From: Blastobasis lacticolella
Taxonomy: Eukaryota > Arthropoda > Insecta > Lepidoptera > Blastobasidae
NCBI GenBank assembly: GCA_905147135.1
Contig: LR990052.1
Coordinates: 379,501 to 443,500, forward strand
Length of the DNA: 64,000 nucleotides
Direction: 5' to 3'
The notes beneath the pieces were generated by a model. It did not search any database, was not told the DNA's origin, and was given only the letters and a program-made list of their open reading frames with translations. Below, piece by piece: positions 1 through 10,296 of this stretch. Position numbers and translations under genes: made by a program. The first letter of the stretch is position 1, and each line of letters starts with the position of its first letter.

Positions 1-150
1 TGTTGCTATGTGGTATCCCGCAGAGTAGAATAGTACCAACCCCTTACTCTCGTGGGTGTCGTATAAGGCGACTTATGTTTCAGAGTCTCCGTAGGCTGGG
101 AAATGGGCAGAACGTTTTCCATTTCTATATTGTCCAGATAAAACCGCATG
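1..150 (+). repeat. Lepidopteran LINE/SINE 3' fragment (GTGTCCGGCAGAG family), cut by window edge
   Basis: Carries the phrases 'cccgcagagtagaatag', 'tcgtgggtgtcgtataagg' and 'gggcagaacgttttcc'. They recur in the same order near 48.5, 54.1 and 57.7 kb, so this is one interspersed family. Better copies end in (GAT)n, as expected for the 3' end of a non-LTR element or a SINE using its machinery. The left edge lies outside the window. No protein is encoded. Confidence 0.7.
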
Positions 151-510
151 AAAATCCATTTAGGAGATTTTGAGTTTATCGCGAACAAGCAGACAGGGAC
201 TTTTGTTTTATGATATGTAGTGATGTTGAAACAGATTACAGTGGAAACCTGGCTTTATCAAATAAATCATACGAAAGAGGTCAAGTGACGGAAAAATTGA
301 CAATAAATCTATGGTTGGCTGTCATTGTAACCAATCAAACAATATTGTATTGTTCTCAAATAATTGATATATTTAATGTATTTATTCTAATGTAACTGAT
401 TACATGTGTAAAAAGTACACATCCGTCACAATAATACATAATTCCCAGTGCGCCTTTAGACAAAGCTCTAAGGAAATGGTAACGTACCCTGTTTCATCAA
501 TAAAGCTCGT
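151..510. other. Unassigned AT-rich stretch
   Basis: I see no gene, RNA or repeat structure. Short open frames here look like chance. Confidence 0.5.
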
Positions 511-861
511 CATCTTGGCATTAATGTCCCGGTTGTGGTCTCGCGCACGAGGGCCCGGGGTCCGCCGTGACCATGATCCAGGATTTGGCAGATCATATAA
601 TTACAGTGGAACAATTGCCATCTGACCTCCGTAACCCTGCTAAAAGAGGAACTCGGCCAGATTGGATCATGGTTGCACATTCAGTCGCCTGAAAGCGCAG
701 GTTTCATCGCGATGATTTTCCCTCACCCTAAGAGCATCGGTAAGAATTCAACTAATATACATAACTCAGAAAAAAGTCATTGGTACATGGCCGCAGCGGG
801 ATTCGAACCCGGTACCTCTCGCTTACGAGTCGAATACTCAGCCGCCCGGCCACCGACGCTC
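511..861 (-). mobile_element. tRNA-derived SINE, full-length copy
   Basis: Read on the minus strand it begins GAGCGTCGGTGGCC. The head is tRNA-like, with a degraded A box and a good B box (GGTTCGAATCC at about 799-809). A tRNA-unrelated body follows, ending at CGCCAAGATG-like sequence and a T-rich tail. The same architecture occurs at 12.5, 24.6, 25.2 and 36.3 kb, with shorter pieces at 1.1, 1.6, 16.5 and 38.7 kb. It is transcribed by RNA polymerase III in principle and would depend on a partner LINE to move. The head should not be annotated as a tRNA gene: it is repeated with its body. Confidence 0.85.
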
Positions 862-1132
862 TATTTTACGATATACTTAGATATAAAATAAATATTCTAC
901 GCTAATGGATCAACCAAATACCAACAGACTTTGGATTCGGTGGAAAAATGTGCATAGAAGATAATTTGTGATCCGCAATTGATTCATAGTAAGCTGCAGA
1001 GCATCGAACATCGGCATTGGGTTGCACGTCTGTCGGTCTGCACAGTCGGTCGGTAATAGTCTCGTTCCGCTGGCCCCTTTCCGTCATCGGGAAATGCGAT
1101 TCAGACAAACGCATCATCTTTTGTCGTGGATC
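862..1132. other. Unassigned spacer between SINE copies
   Basis: No recognisable feature. Confidence 0.5.
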
Positions 1133-1291
1133 TTCTGATCCAATCTGGTCAGGTTCCCCTCATAGCAGGGTCACGGAGGTCAGATGGTAGTCGCTCCATT
1201 GTAATTACCTGATCGCCAAATCCTGGATCATGTTCAAGGCGGACCCCAGGCCCTCGTCCTCGAGAGCACAACCGGGACATTCACGCTAAGA
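1133..1291 (+). mobile_element. SINE body fragment, 5'-truncated
   Basis: Holds the body phrases 'ggtcacggaggtcagatgg', 'aaatcctggatcatg' and 'ggaccccaggccctcg' of the tRNA-derived SINE, but no tRNA head. Five-prime truncation is typical of target-primed insertion. Confidence 0.8.
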
Positions 1292-1638
1292 TGTTTTCTT
1301 TTTTATATCGTAAAACTATGCTCCACAGTTCTGTATTACATTTTCAGAACTACATTTTTGTTATAGCTATTTTTATATTGAAGCTAACCATACAGCTGCA
1401 ACTGATAAGACAACGTCTCCAACGCCCAGATCCGATTCCCAAGGGTCAACATATGGTATGTAATAAAATTATTTAATACTGATGTTTATTGTTCGTCAAT
1501 CTAACTAAAATAAACGACAGCAGTAAGAGTACTTGTCCTCTATATACTTACTAACCGCAATCATTTCACGCATTTGTCTGTCACACACATGTTGTGTCAG
1601 CTTTTCTTTTGTCAACCAATTAGAAAGTTCTTGGTGGG

Positions 1639-1715
1639 ATTGTCCCGGTTGTGTGTTCGCGCACGAGAGCCCAGGGTCTGTCTTGACCATAATCCAGGAT
1701 TTGGCAATTTAATCT
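1639..1715 (-). mobile_element. SINE 3' fragment
   Basis: A 77-bp piece of the same SINE body ('cccggttgtgtgttcgcgca', 'ccataatccaggatttggca') in the reverse orientation. Confidence 0.75.
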
Positions 1716-1752
1716 ATCTGAAGGAAAACGACGACTGGTAATGACATCCTGA

Positions 1753-3695
1753 ATGACATTTGCAAAGATGGTAATTTTAGGCTGAGGAAGGGAATGACAA
1801 TTCCCTTTTTTCCCAGAGCATTTTTTTGCCAAGTTTTTAGTTAGTCGTAGCGTGATTTCCATCCTCGTTTTCCCCAATTCCTGAATTGTGCCGCTATCGT
1901 AATTTCCATTTGCATTTTTCTTAATTTAAGTATTTTTACTTCTCTATAAATTTTCGCAGATTACCCCAGTTGAAATTACCGGGAGGACTTAAACCTGTAC
2001 ATGGACCTCGACTTTATTTTGGTCCTTGCGCCGTATTATTGAACTGTTCGAATTGAATTAGTATGCGATTTAGCTACCTGTTTCTTTCAACCTTGTTGTA
2101 AATTACGACGAGTGTGAAAGAGATAAGTAGCTAATTCGCATACGAATCTAGTCCAAACGGTAAAAAATGCGGGTCTTGATCCTTGTTTTGGTCCTGGTCC
2201 TTGTTCTGGACTTGGTCCTTGTTCTGGTCCTGTTCCTTGATCTTGTCCTTGCACCGTATATTTGAACCTTTCGAATTGAACTCGTGTGAGAATTAGCTAC
2301 CTGTCTCTTTCAAACTTGTAGTAAATTGCAACGAGTGTGAAAGTGATAGGTAGCAAATTCGCATACGAATCTAGTCAGAAAGGTTTAAAAATGCGGCTCC
2401 TGGATCTGAGCCTGGAGCTGGACCTGGACCTGGACTTTGTTCTGGTTCTGGTCCTTGATCTTGTTCTTGCGCCGTATATTTGAACCGTTTGAATTGAATT
2501 CGTATGCGAATTAACTACCTATATCTTTCACACTTGTGATAAATTGCAACAAGTATGAAAAACATAGGTGGCTAATTCCCATACAAATGTACTCAGAACG
2601 GGTTAAAAATGCGGCTCCTGGATCTGCGCCTGGACCTGGACCTAGTCCTTGTTCTGGTCCTGGTCCTTGATTTTGTCCTTGAACCGTATATTTGAACCTA
2701 TCGAATTGAATTTGTATGCAAATTAGCTACCTGTCTCTTTCAAACTTGTGGAAAATTGCACTGAGTGTGAAAGAGATAGACAGCTAATTTGCATATGAAT
2801 GTAATCAGAACGGTTCAAAAATGCGGCTCCTGGACCTGCGCCTGGACCTGGACCTAGTCCTTGTTCTGGTCCTGGTCCTTGATCTTTTCTTGCACCGTAT
2901 ATTTGAACCTTTCGAATTGAACTCGTGTGAGAATTAGCTACCTGTCTCTTTCAAACTTGTAGTAAAGTGCAACGAGTATGAAAGAGATAGGTAGCAAATT
3001 CGCATACGAATCTAGACAGTAAGGTTTAAAAATGCGGCTCCTGGATCTGCGCCTGGAGCTGGACCTGGACTTTTTTCTGGTCCTGGTCCTTGATCTTGTC
3101 CTTGCGCCGCATATTTGAACCGTTCGAATTGAATTTGTATGCAAATTAGCTACCTATATCTTTCACACATATGACAAACTGCAACGAGTGTGAAAAACAT
3201 AGGTAGCTACTTCGCATACGACTGTAATCAGAACGGGTTAAAAATGCGACTCCTGGATCTGCGCCTGGACCTAAACCTGGACTTTGTTCTTTTCCTGTCG
3301 CCGTATTTTTGAACTGTTTGAATTAAATTCGGATGCGAATTAGCTACCTATCTCTTACACACTTGTGGCTCCAATTGCTACGAGTGTGAAAAATATAGGT
3401 AGCTAATTCACATACGAATGTAATAAAAACGGTTCAAAAATACGACCTAGACCAGCGTCCTTATTCTGGTCCACGTTTCTGGTAATTACAACTGGGGAAA
3501 TCTGCTGAAGAAAAATTGGTAGAGAATAGAAATTCATTGTCGTAAAAGTCATGAACGGGGAAAAATGCGATTGGAAATTACGCTACTGGCAAAATTAAGG
3601 AATGCGGAAAAACTGGAATAGAAATTACGCTACTGGTAAAGCATTGAAAAAAGGGGCACTGGGAAAATAATGGGAATGGAACAAATGTCAATAAG
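1753..3695. mobile_element. Element with imperfect terminal inverted repeats around a tandem-palindrome core
   Basis: Sequence at about 1753-2010 is repeated in inverted, imperfect form at about 3480-3695. Matching phrases include 'tgacatttg', 'tagcgtaatttcca', 'gcatttttc' and 'ccccagttgaaattacc'. The tandem array at 2030-3460 lies between them. There is no open frame worth calling. This fits a non-autonomous DNA transposon or foldback element whose interior has expanded. I could not fix exact termini or a target duplication, so the superfamily is unknown. Confidence 0.5.
2030..3460. repeat. Tandem array of seven ~215-bp palindromic units with higher-order pattern
   Basis: Seven units are phased at about 2066, 2291, 2511, 2721, 2932, 3144 and 3339. 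Each contains an inverted repeat of about 40-bp arms (TATGCGAATTAGCTACCT ... AGGTAGCTAATTCGCATA) followed by a 'ggacctggacct/ggtcctggtcctt' stretch. Units at 2291 and 2932 share private variants (ACTCGTGTGAGAATTAGC, AAGGTTTAAAAATGCG). Units at 2511 and 3144 share others (TATATCTTTCACAC, AACGGGTTAAAAATGCG). Alike units are therefore three apart (about 640 bp), a higher-order repeat. Confidence 0.85.
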
Positions 3696-3838
3696 ATATC
3701 ACACTCCCCCCGCTGGGCTAATCTGAATATTGCCTGGAGAACACCAAAAATATTCTGGGGTAATCTTGAAGATTTCACAGAAAATTTCACCAACCGACTA
3801 GTCAATGGTTGCGGATAATTTTCATTACCTTTCACAAC

Positions 3839-4195
3839 GCGGTGCATGTGCGGAGTTACGCGGCTCGATCGAGAACGTAATGAATACATCCGTGGCAGCC
3901 TTGGCGCGAGGGATATCGCAGACAAGATCAAGGAGGCTCGTCTACGCTGGTTTGGTCATGTGTTGCGTAAGCCTTAGAGATACGTGGGAAATAGGTACCT
4001 GAACCTGCTGGTATCAGGAAAGTGGACCCGTGGGCGACCCAAGAAGCGATGAATTGATATCGCTGACTCGGATGCAAGAGTAGTCGACGCGAGTATGCCG
4101 AAGACTGGGCGAAGTGGAGAAGAATGGGTAGGAAAGCGGACCTTGGCAGAGGCCGGGATAAGCTCTAGAACGATGATGATGACCTTCCAAAACAT
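3839..4195 (+). pseudogene. RTE-like non-LTR retrotransposon 3' end, decayed
   Basis: Broken frames read TRLDRE..NEYIRG, IADKIKEARLRWFGHVLRK and KKR.IDIADSDARV, then EDWAKW-like residues. This is the C-terminal tail after the reverse transcriptase domain of RTE-type endonuclease-reverse transcriptases. A (GAT)n-like end, 'gatgatgatga', closes the copy at about 4172-4182. An in-frame stop follows VLRKP and frameshifts break the rest. Related pieces lie at 12.3, 16.2 and 62.5 kb. It is a 5'-truncated dead copy. Confidence 0.75.
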
Positions 4196-4199
4196 GAAT

Positions 4200-4960
4200 T
4201 ACCAAATTTGAAAACAAATAAATATTATAGAGCTCTGAATCACATAATATAGGTTGTTCCTAGATAATTCTGAAAGTTATTAATCTCGAATTTAATAAGT
4301 TAGCTGACCGAAAGACGATGATTACCGTAATGATTACAGTGAATCAGCTTAAAACCACTTTTATCACGCTAAAAACACTACTCGAGAACGTATATTCTTT
4401 TTCTGCTTTCATCCCATGTCTCGCCTTGAGACGTATAGCGGATGGGATGACTGACGGCGGCATGGCGGCAACCGACGCTCTGAGGCTATTCATAATTTAA
4501 ATAATTACACTTTAATAAACATGTGTTGACTGTATCCTATTTATTGCAGCTTATTTAGAAATTATGAAGAAAATACGGCTTTTTTAACATCTACTACAAT
4601 ATAAAAAGTAGCTCTTTATCGTAATGCAGCTCGAACTTCAGTACCTCGCCGTCCTATACGTCGTCGCCCACGGCAGCAAGCAACGAGTGTAACATGTAAG
4701 ATTGCAAATAACTTTATTATAATTTTTAATAAAATTATGTCTAAAACATACGGTAATCAGTATAGTATTATTAAAGTCCTGCATAGTAGGTACCATCTAG
4801 TTAAATAACATGCAAATAAGCGTCGCAAAACTAGTACGGCGCGGGCGCACCGGTGAACAACACTAGCCGTTCTCCCTAATACTGGTGTGCAAGAGGTCAT
4901 CTATCTATACATAGTACTAGTGGGCCCGGCGCAACTCCATTCGCGTGGCGTCCTATCAAC
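4200..4960. other. Unassigned AT-rich stretch
   Basis: No gene or named repeat recognised. Confidence 0.5.
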
Positions 4961-4974
4961 CTTACTCTACACTT

Positions 4975-5055
4975 ACCCTACCCTACACCTACCCTACACC
5001 TACCCTACGCCTACCGTACGCCTACCCTACACCTATCTTACGTCTACCATACATC
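4975..5055. repeat. 11-bp minisatellite, left block
   Basis: About seven copies of an 11-bp unit close to ACCTACCCTAC, decaying to the right. The same unit on the same strand recurs after the transposon, near 7288-7334. Confidence 0.85.
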
Positions 5056-5235
5056 TGCACCTACCACATGCGCTTATTACATTTGACTAAATTGAGTAAC
5101 TAAATTCAGAAGCATCACTTATATTATGTTACGTGTCGCTCCGCTTTTCACAAGCCGTGATATGAAAATTGACCTTATGTAATGAGCAATACATTTCACT
5201 TTGTATTGCTCTCACGCTTTTTGCTTCTGAATTTA

Positions 5236-5733
5236 GGGACATTTCACGTGAAGCGGACAGGGAAAAAAAAGTGAGGTTCTGAAAATCGACCACATTCGGC
5301 CCATTTGTACTTCTAGTAGGTATGAATGTGTACGCAAAATATTTTTTTTGTATAGTGTATATTTACCAAGTTATAGGTTTCAAAAGACTTGTCGTTGATT
5401 GGTACTACAATTTTTCGAAAGTAATTTTTCGAATATAACAAATCTACTATAAAATATTTTACATAGCGATACATATTAAGAATATACTGTTCTTTTTGAC
5501 AGTAAAAAAAATTAAAAAATTAAAAAAAAATTAATGGTCAAAACCGGAAGTAAACTTTTCAAACCAGAATTACAGTCACTTCGACCAATTTTTTTTTATT
5601 TTTTTTTCTTTCAAAATATAGCTTAAATGATAATGAAAGTACACTAGAAAATTTAAAATGGGATCTCTATTAGTTTAGGAGATACGTTGAATAATATACA
5701 CCCGCGTCGCAAGGGGCGTCATTTGTAGCACTT
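5236..5733 (+). repeat. Left terminal inverted repeat of the TTTA-flanked transposon
   Basis: Matches the reverse complement of the right end through GCGTCAT(T/A)TGTAGC. Includes homopolymer-rich tracts and a conserved block 'ccgcgtcgcaaggggcgtc' at the inner end. Confidence 0.88.
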
Positions 5734-5836
5734 GATTAGATCGGTTGGTGTGCGTCAAATAAAATGGTTTGTATAAATTACTGTGATAAAATAGTTCAAA
5801 CATAATAAAACAACATTGGTACAACACAAGAACTGT

Positions 5837-6511
5837 TTATTTTGTAATTTTAACATTTTTACAACGGGAATCTATGGAACTGGTCCTCTTTACAAGAAGG
5901 CCTGTGGTTGCTGGAATGAAGCTGTAAAACTTTTTGGTTCCTGAAATGGTGACCGTAGACGCAAACCGGGGTTCCAAAAAAATTCTCTGACGCTCTATAT
6001 CATATTTAGAACAGAAATAAATGGCGGTTTGTTTTAAAGATGATTTTGCCCATTCATATAATCGCATTGGTGTTATAATTGCTTTACTTGGAGGTAACTG
6101 TAAACTAGCACGCGCAGCTAAACGTTTCAGATTCCCCCCTAGACCATCGCATGGCCCCTTTCCGTGAGATGTTGCATGAAAATGCAACTCTGCATCTGCA
6201 TTAAAATCTTCTTTGTAATAAAACAGATTCACAAAGTTAAATCTATTTTTAAAATGTTGGGAAGCCCCGTCAGTTATGTATATAATTTTTGATCCAACTA
6301 TCGATTTTTCTAAAAGATGCTTATGTAGTAGCTTTTGGAAAGCATAAAAGGTGGCTGTGTCATGCTTCAGGTCGTCAGAAATCATAACAATGCTTCCGTG
6401 TTTTACTTCATTACCGTCTCTGTAGTATAAAACTGACGTTAGAAGCGTTGCCTGTGCATTATTCCAATGAAAGGATTGAGCAGCATCTTGGACAATAAAA
6501 CTATAGTTTAT
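5837..6511 (-). pseudogene. Transposase-like protein, C-terminal part (ATSHGKGPCDG family), 5'-truncated
   Basis: An open frame of about 224 codons on the minus strand, inside the long-TIR transposon. An ATG at 6383-6385 would give 182 residues, but recognisable family sequence continues upstream without a start (FHWNNAQATLLTSVLYY, then ISDDLKHDT). Downstream come YITDGASQHFKN, ATSHGKGPCDGLGG and YEWA. These motifs belong to a transposase-like family I recall from insects and cnidarians. The two Asp-containing motifs and YEWA could supply part of a DDE-type active site, which is inference. Homology stops abruptly at a TAA just before 'INYS', so the N-terminal part, including any first catalytic Asp, is missing. 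The retained frame has no internal stop, so the copy is fairly young or the deletion is recent. Confidence 0.75.
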
Positions 6512-6763
6512 TTAAGTACTACACGTTACTAACAGATGGCGCTATTAGTCACGTTTCGCAAATAATAAAACTTTTCTACTGCTCCAAAAACGTTTTTTCT
6601 TTATAATATATTATTAACTTATATTTGTATTATGTAGTTATATTTATATTATAATTTATTAATAAAACTTATTTCATATCATTAAATGAGGTTAAATATA
6701 CGCTAAAACTATATAAAATATTAATAAAGTTGCAATATCGCGCAAACTGCTCAACCTTGCAAG

Positions 6764-7259
6764 CGCTACATATGACGCCCCTTGCGACGCGGGTGTATAT
6801 TATTCAACGTATCTCCTAAACTAATAGAGATCCCATTTTAAATTTTCTAGTGTACTTTCATTATCATTTAAGCTATATTTTGAAAGTAAAAAAAATAAAA
6901 AAAAATTGGTCGAAGTGACTGTAATTCTGGTTTGAAAAGTTTACTTCCGGTTTTGGCCATTAATTTTTTTTTTATTTTTTTATTTTTTTTTACTGTCAAA
7001 AAGAACAGTATATTCTTAATATGTATCGCTATGTAAAATATTTTATAGTAGATTTGTTATATTCGAAAAATTACTTTCGAAAAATTGTAGTTCCAATCAA
7101 CGACAATTCTTTTGAAACCTATAACTTGGTAAATATACACTATAAAAAAAAAATATTTTGCGTACACATTCATACCTACTAGAAGTACAAATGGGCCGAA
7201 TGTGGTCGATTTTCAGAACCTCACTTTTTTTTCCCTGTCCGCTTCACGTGAAATGTCCC
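6764..7259 (-). repeat. Right terminal inverted repeat of the TTTA-flanked transposon
   Basis: Inverted partner of the left end, ending CGTGAAATGTCCC and followed by TTTA. Differences between arms are mostly A/T run lengths. Confidence 0.88.
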
Positions 7260-7285
7260 TTTAGTCAAATATAATCAGCGCATAA

Positions 7286-7334
7286 CACCTACCCTATACC
7301 TACCCTACACCTATCCCACACCTACCCTACCCTT
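7286..7334. repeat. 11-bp minisatellite, right block
   Basis: Four copies of the ACCTACCCTAC-type unit, in the same orientation as the block left of the transposon. Confidence 0.8.
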
Positions 7335-8205
7335 TTTTGTGCGGACAATTAGAAAACCAACAAAAACAAGAATAAATTTCTGTTGGTTTTTGATACGTTG
7401 GGATATATTATTGCAATTTTCCTATATAGGAATATCTATTTATTTTGAAGATATTCTTAGGAAATATAAAATAGACCTAATTTCATGGAAAAAAAATCCA
7501 GTTTAATTTGCTCTCACGCTTTTTGCTTTTGAACTTTGTATTGTATTTAGTCAAATGTAGTAATTGCATTAGTCTTAATATTTTATATTATAGTCATATT
7601 ATTATTATTACAGATACCACAAGAAACAAATGAAAGAAGCCCAATAACATTTTTCAAGACACATTAAATCAGTATTGTTTTACGTCGAAATTTCGGCGCA
7701 GTTACATACGTCATGGTCACGCGTATGGTGCCGCCTTATGAAGTCGGTCATAATATCTGTCCGCCCTCTTTCGGATTCAACGATTGCCCTCACTATGAGT
7801 TCTCGAACCACTACCATTGTTACTCGCATCGTTTCCACTATTAAAATTATTGTATTTGGTTATTTCTATTGCCTTCCGCATTAGACGTGTTACATAGAGT
7901 GGCGATCCGTCGACAGTACTTGGGGGTTATTAATGATGGGTTTCGCTCTAAGTCAGGTGATGTGCTGTATCTGACTTCTGTACGTCTTTTGTTTTTTACA
8001 TCTTAAATGTGCCGACGATCATTCTTTTGGTTTAACCGATTCATTTTGAAGACACAAGGAGTATGACCTGACTTTGAGCGAAACCAATCATTGGATCGAC
8101 TTATAACATATACAGCTAAAACATTTTGTGAATTGAACAATCTGCAGATTTTAGATATTCTGCTAAAGATTGAGCCCAAAGATGATTTAAATAGTCTACC
8201 TTGTT
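7335..8205. other. Mostly unassigned; contains a second partial copy of the palindromic repeat
   Basis: The piece at about 7508-7560 ('gctctcacgctttttgctt', 'tttagtcaaatgtagtaa') repeats the sequence that flanks the long-TIR transposon. The rest shows nothing I recognise. Confidence 0.5.
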
Positions 8206-8211
8206 TGTGGT

Positions 8212-8679
8212 GGTGTAAACAGACCGCTAGCATTAATTAAAACCTCATATTCTACCCATGAAACTGAACAACTTTCCCTAAGAAACATACCCGCGGAAAC
8301 TCATAGTTTAGACAGAAATCGAGATTCTTTAAAGAAGTTGTATTTTTGTACTAAAAAAATATCTAGTATCGATAACTACATCATTCACAATTATTTAGAC
8401 ACTCAAAGTTCAAATTTAAGTTGAAATAAATGCAGTTTAAGTAAAAGCACGCAATGTAAAGCGTGAAGGCCGGCCGGCCGCGCGGGGTCAGTGGCTACTA
8501 ATCACGTGGGCGAACGAGAGGCGTACACCAGACGATGTACATTGCGCGTCGCAATTAATTATTTATTTTAGGCAGCGAAATTTAGAAGTCATTTCCGCGG
8601 GTATGTTTCTTGGGGAAAGTTGTTCAGTTTCATGAGTAGAATATGGGGTTTCAATTAATGCTAGCGGTCTTTTTACACC
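8212..8679. mobile_element. MITE-like element with ~88-bp inverted repeats
   Basis: The left arm (8212-8299) runs GGTGTAAACAGACCGCTAGC ... AACATACCCGCGGAAA. The right arm (8592-8679) is its inverted copy, ending GCGGTCTTTTTACACC. The ~290-bp interior includes a short GC-rich island 'ggccggccggccgcgcgggg'. Flanks TTGTTTGT and TTGTATGT are similar but not clean duplications. No transposase frame. Confidence 0.7.
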
Positions 8680-9364
8680 TTGTATGTATAGATATTTGAA
8701 CTAAATATTTTCAAATTCATGTTTAAAGTATTTCTGTAAAAACTTATAACTAAAATTTTAGATACCTAATTTTATTTCCTATTTTGTTTACATCTACCTT
8801 GGTATTGCTTGTTGTATACATATTAAAGAATGCTGTACATTACTGTTATCACTGCTGTATTTAGTTATTTCAAGTAGTGCCTTTCAGAATAAATACATAA
8901 ATAAATTGTAAATAAAAAATATAATGGTTCGGATTTCGTAATTTTTTAAAATCATTTTCCTTTGGGTCGTATGGTGTTAGGAAACCTTGAAAAGCATACG
9001 AAAGACTAATATCTTAGCCATATCGGCCACTGCGCCTTTTAAACCGAAATTTAAAAAGTAAAGTTTTTGTTTTTGAACTCAAAACTTAGTCAAATGAGAA
9101 ACCCAGATCTGACAAAACACATAATTTGTATGTTTGTATGTAAATCCTCTTGACGCAAGTTCTTTAATTCTTAACTTTATGTTTCTAATGTTTTTTACAA
9201 TTACTTTCACACCTAGGAAAATACTTCAGATCATAACAGTCAGATCCATAACAGAAATTAAATTCATCATTTCAATTTCTGCCCGGCCGGGGAATCAAAC
9301 CCGTGGCTTCTTATTGCTGATGACTTAAGCCTTATGTCTCCCACATAGTATTTCCTTTACCATA
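8680..9364. other. Unassigned AT-rich stretch
   Basis: No gene recognised. A phrase near 9283, 'cggggaatcaaacccgtggc', faintly resembles a tRNA-like B-box region on the minus strand but lacks a partner A box. Confidence 0.45.
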
Positions 9365-9520
9365 GGTTTTAGCCCCAAATCTCCTACACGCATAGAAGAG
9401 GCCCACTGCTGGCCATATGCCTCCCCCAGAGATCTCCACAAAGGCCGGTCCTGTGCTTTCCGCATCCAGGTGGTACCTGCGATCCTTACAAGGTCGTCGC
9501 TCCACCTTGTGAGTTCACTT
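9365..9520 (-). pseudogene. Non-LTR retrotransposon ORF2 C-terminus
   Basis: The minus strand reads RWSDDLVRIAGTTWMRK, AQDRPLWRSLGEAYGQQW and then a stop-like end. This is the tail found at the end of many lepidopteran endonuclease-reverse transcriptases (RW.DD....AG..W...AQDR..W...EA...QW). Only this tail remains, and nothing of the catalytic domains is present. Confidence 0.75.
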
Positions 9521-9849
9521 GACCAGTAACTTCAGTATTTTATGATGTAGGTAACTTAGTAGGTAGGACGGAGCAATTATAGATATTTTGTATATTTTCG
9601 GTGTTGTAAGGTTAAATGTAATCTTTCTAAACATTTATGTATTTTGTAATATGACCAGAATTAGGGTGTGGGATGACACTTTCCCATACACTATGTGGGA
9701 GCTATTGTGCCCGTAGCCCGGTCAATTGTCCACTCTTGTGAAATTATGAATATTGTTATTGTATTCAATCTGTTAACCAAAGAATTTACGTAGCTTAAAA
9801 AGCATCCTAGTAAAGACTTCTATCCTAAAATTTTTAAAATCTATGTGGA

Positions 9850-10296
9850 GAACCCCCTTCGGCCTGAACGAAAACATCATAATATATTTAAGAGTATGAC
9901 TCTTGTCGGTGGAGCAATCACCACTCTTTTCTCCTATCTGCCAACCTCTTCATCTCTTTATAATCTCCGGCGCTCACTTTTTCCATCACATCCTTTCAAT
10001 ATTCATATCTTGGCCTTCCTCTTCCTCTCTTTTCTTTAACTTTGCGTTCTATTATCACTCTTAAAAAGTTGTCATGTCTTATTACATATCCTAGCATTTT
10101 CCAACTTCTGTTCTCAATAACTTTTAGTACTTTTAGTTTTAGTAACTTCACTAAATTCAACACTTCTTCGTTTGTCTTTTTTTCCCTCCAGCTAATCCTT
10201 TCTATTTTCCTCCAGCACCACATTTCAAATGCGTCCAATCTCTTCTTATCCTCCGCAGTCAGCGTCCACGTCTCACTCCCGTACAGTACAATACTC
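9850..10296 (-). pseudogene. Non-LTR retrotransposon ORF2 C-terminal region and 3' end
   Basis: On the minus strand, from 10296 down: SIVLYGSETWTLTAEDKKRL, DAFEMWCWRKIERISWREK, TNEEVL, MLGYVIRHD and GKRGRGRPR-like residues. This is the region following the reverse transcriptase domain in a widespread insect LINE group. A TGA falls where the family would carry Trp after RYEY, and coding-like sequence (KDVMEKVSAGDYKEMKRLAD) continues after it. The copy is therefore inactivated by at least one stop and is truncated upstream. A second copy of the last ~100 bp lies at 60.3 kb. Confidence 0.8.

Larger units (their letters stand above)
5236..7259. mobile_element. DNA transposon with ~500-bp terminal inverted repeats
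   Basis: Termini are GGGACATTTCACG... and ...CGTGAAATGTCCC, flanked on both sides by TTTA (5232-5235 and 7260-7263). The inverted repeats extend to about 5733 on the left and back to about 6764 on the right, with few mismatches. The ~1-kb middle carries a minus-strand transposase-like fragment. A 4-bp duplication and long inverted ends would fit a Sola-type element, but I assign no superfamily firmly. The coding part is 5'-truncated, so the copy is probably non-autonomous. Confidence 0.88.
5069..7285. repeat. Palindromic repeat split by a transposon insertion
   Basis: Left: GCGCTTATTACATTTGAC and later 'actaaattcagaagc' near 5069-5112. Right: 'gcttctgaattta' next to the transposon, then TTTAGTCAAATATAATCAGCGC-like sequence just past it, which is the inverted partner. 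Removing 5236-7259 plus one TTTA copy joins the right arm into a single palindromic (MITE-like) unit. A related piece ('gctctcacgctttttgctt ... tttagtcaaatgtagtaa') lies near 7508-7560. Confidence 0.6.

Noticed and set aside
788..861. tRNA-like sequences here and at 12.5, 24.9, 25.25 and 36.65 kb
   Set aside because: Each continues into the same tRNA-unrelated body, so they are SINE heads and not tRNA genes.
2938..3144. Arg/Ser-rich frame in the tandem array
   Set aside because: Produced by the GGACCT/AGGTCC short repeat of the array; not a protein gene.
2030..3460. Regularly spaced repeats as a CRISPR array
   Set aside because: Units are ~215-bp tandem copies without unique spacers, in eukaryotic DNA.
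4965..5065. CCTAC-type repeats as telomeric DNA
   Set aside because: The unit is 11 bp (ACCTACCCTAC), not the insect TTAGG/CCTAA repeat, and it is short and degenerate.
4887..5090. Tyr/Thr/Pro-rich frame over the 11-bp minisatellite
   Set aside because: The repetitive peptide is generated by the minisatellite.
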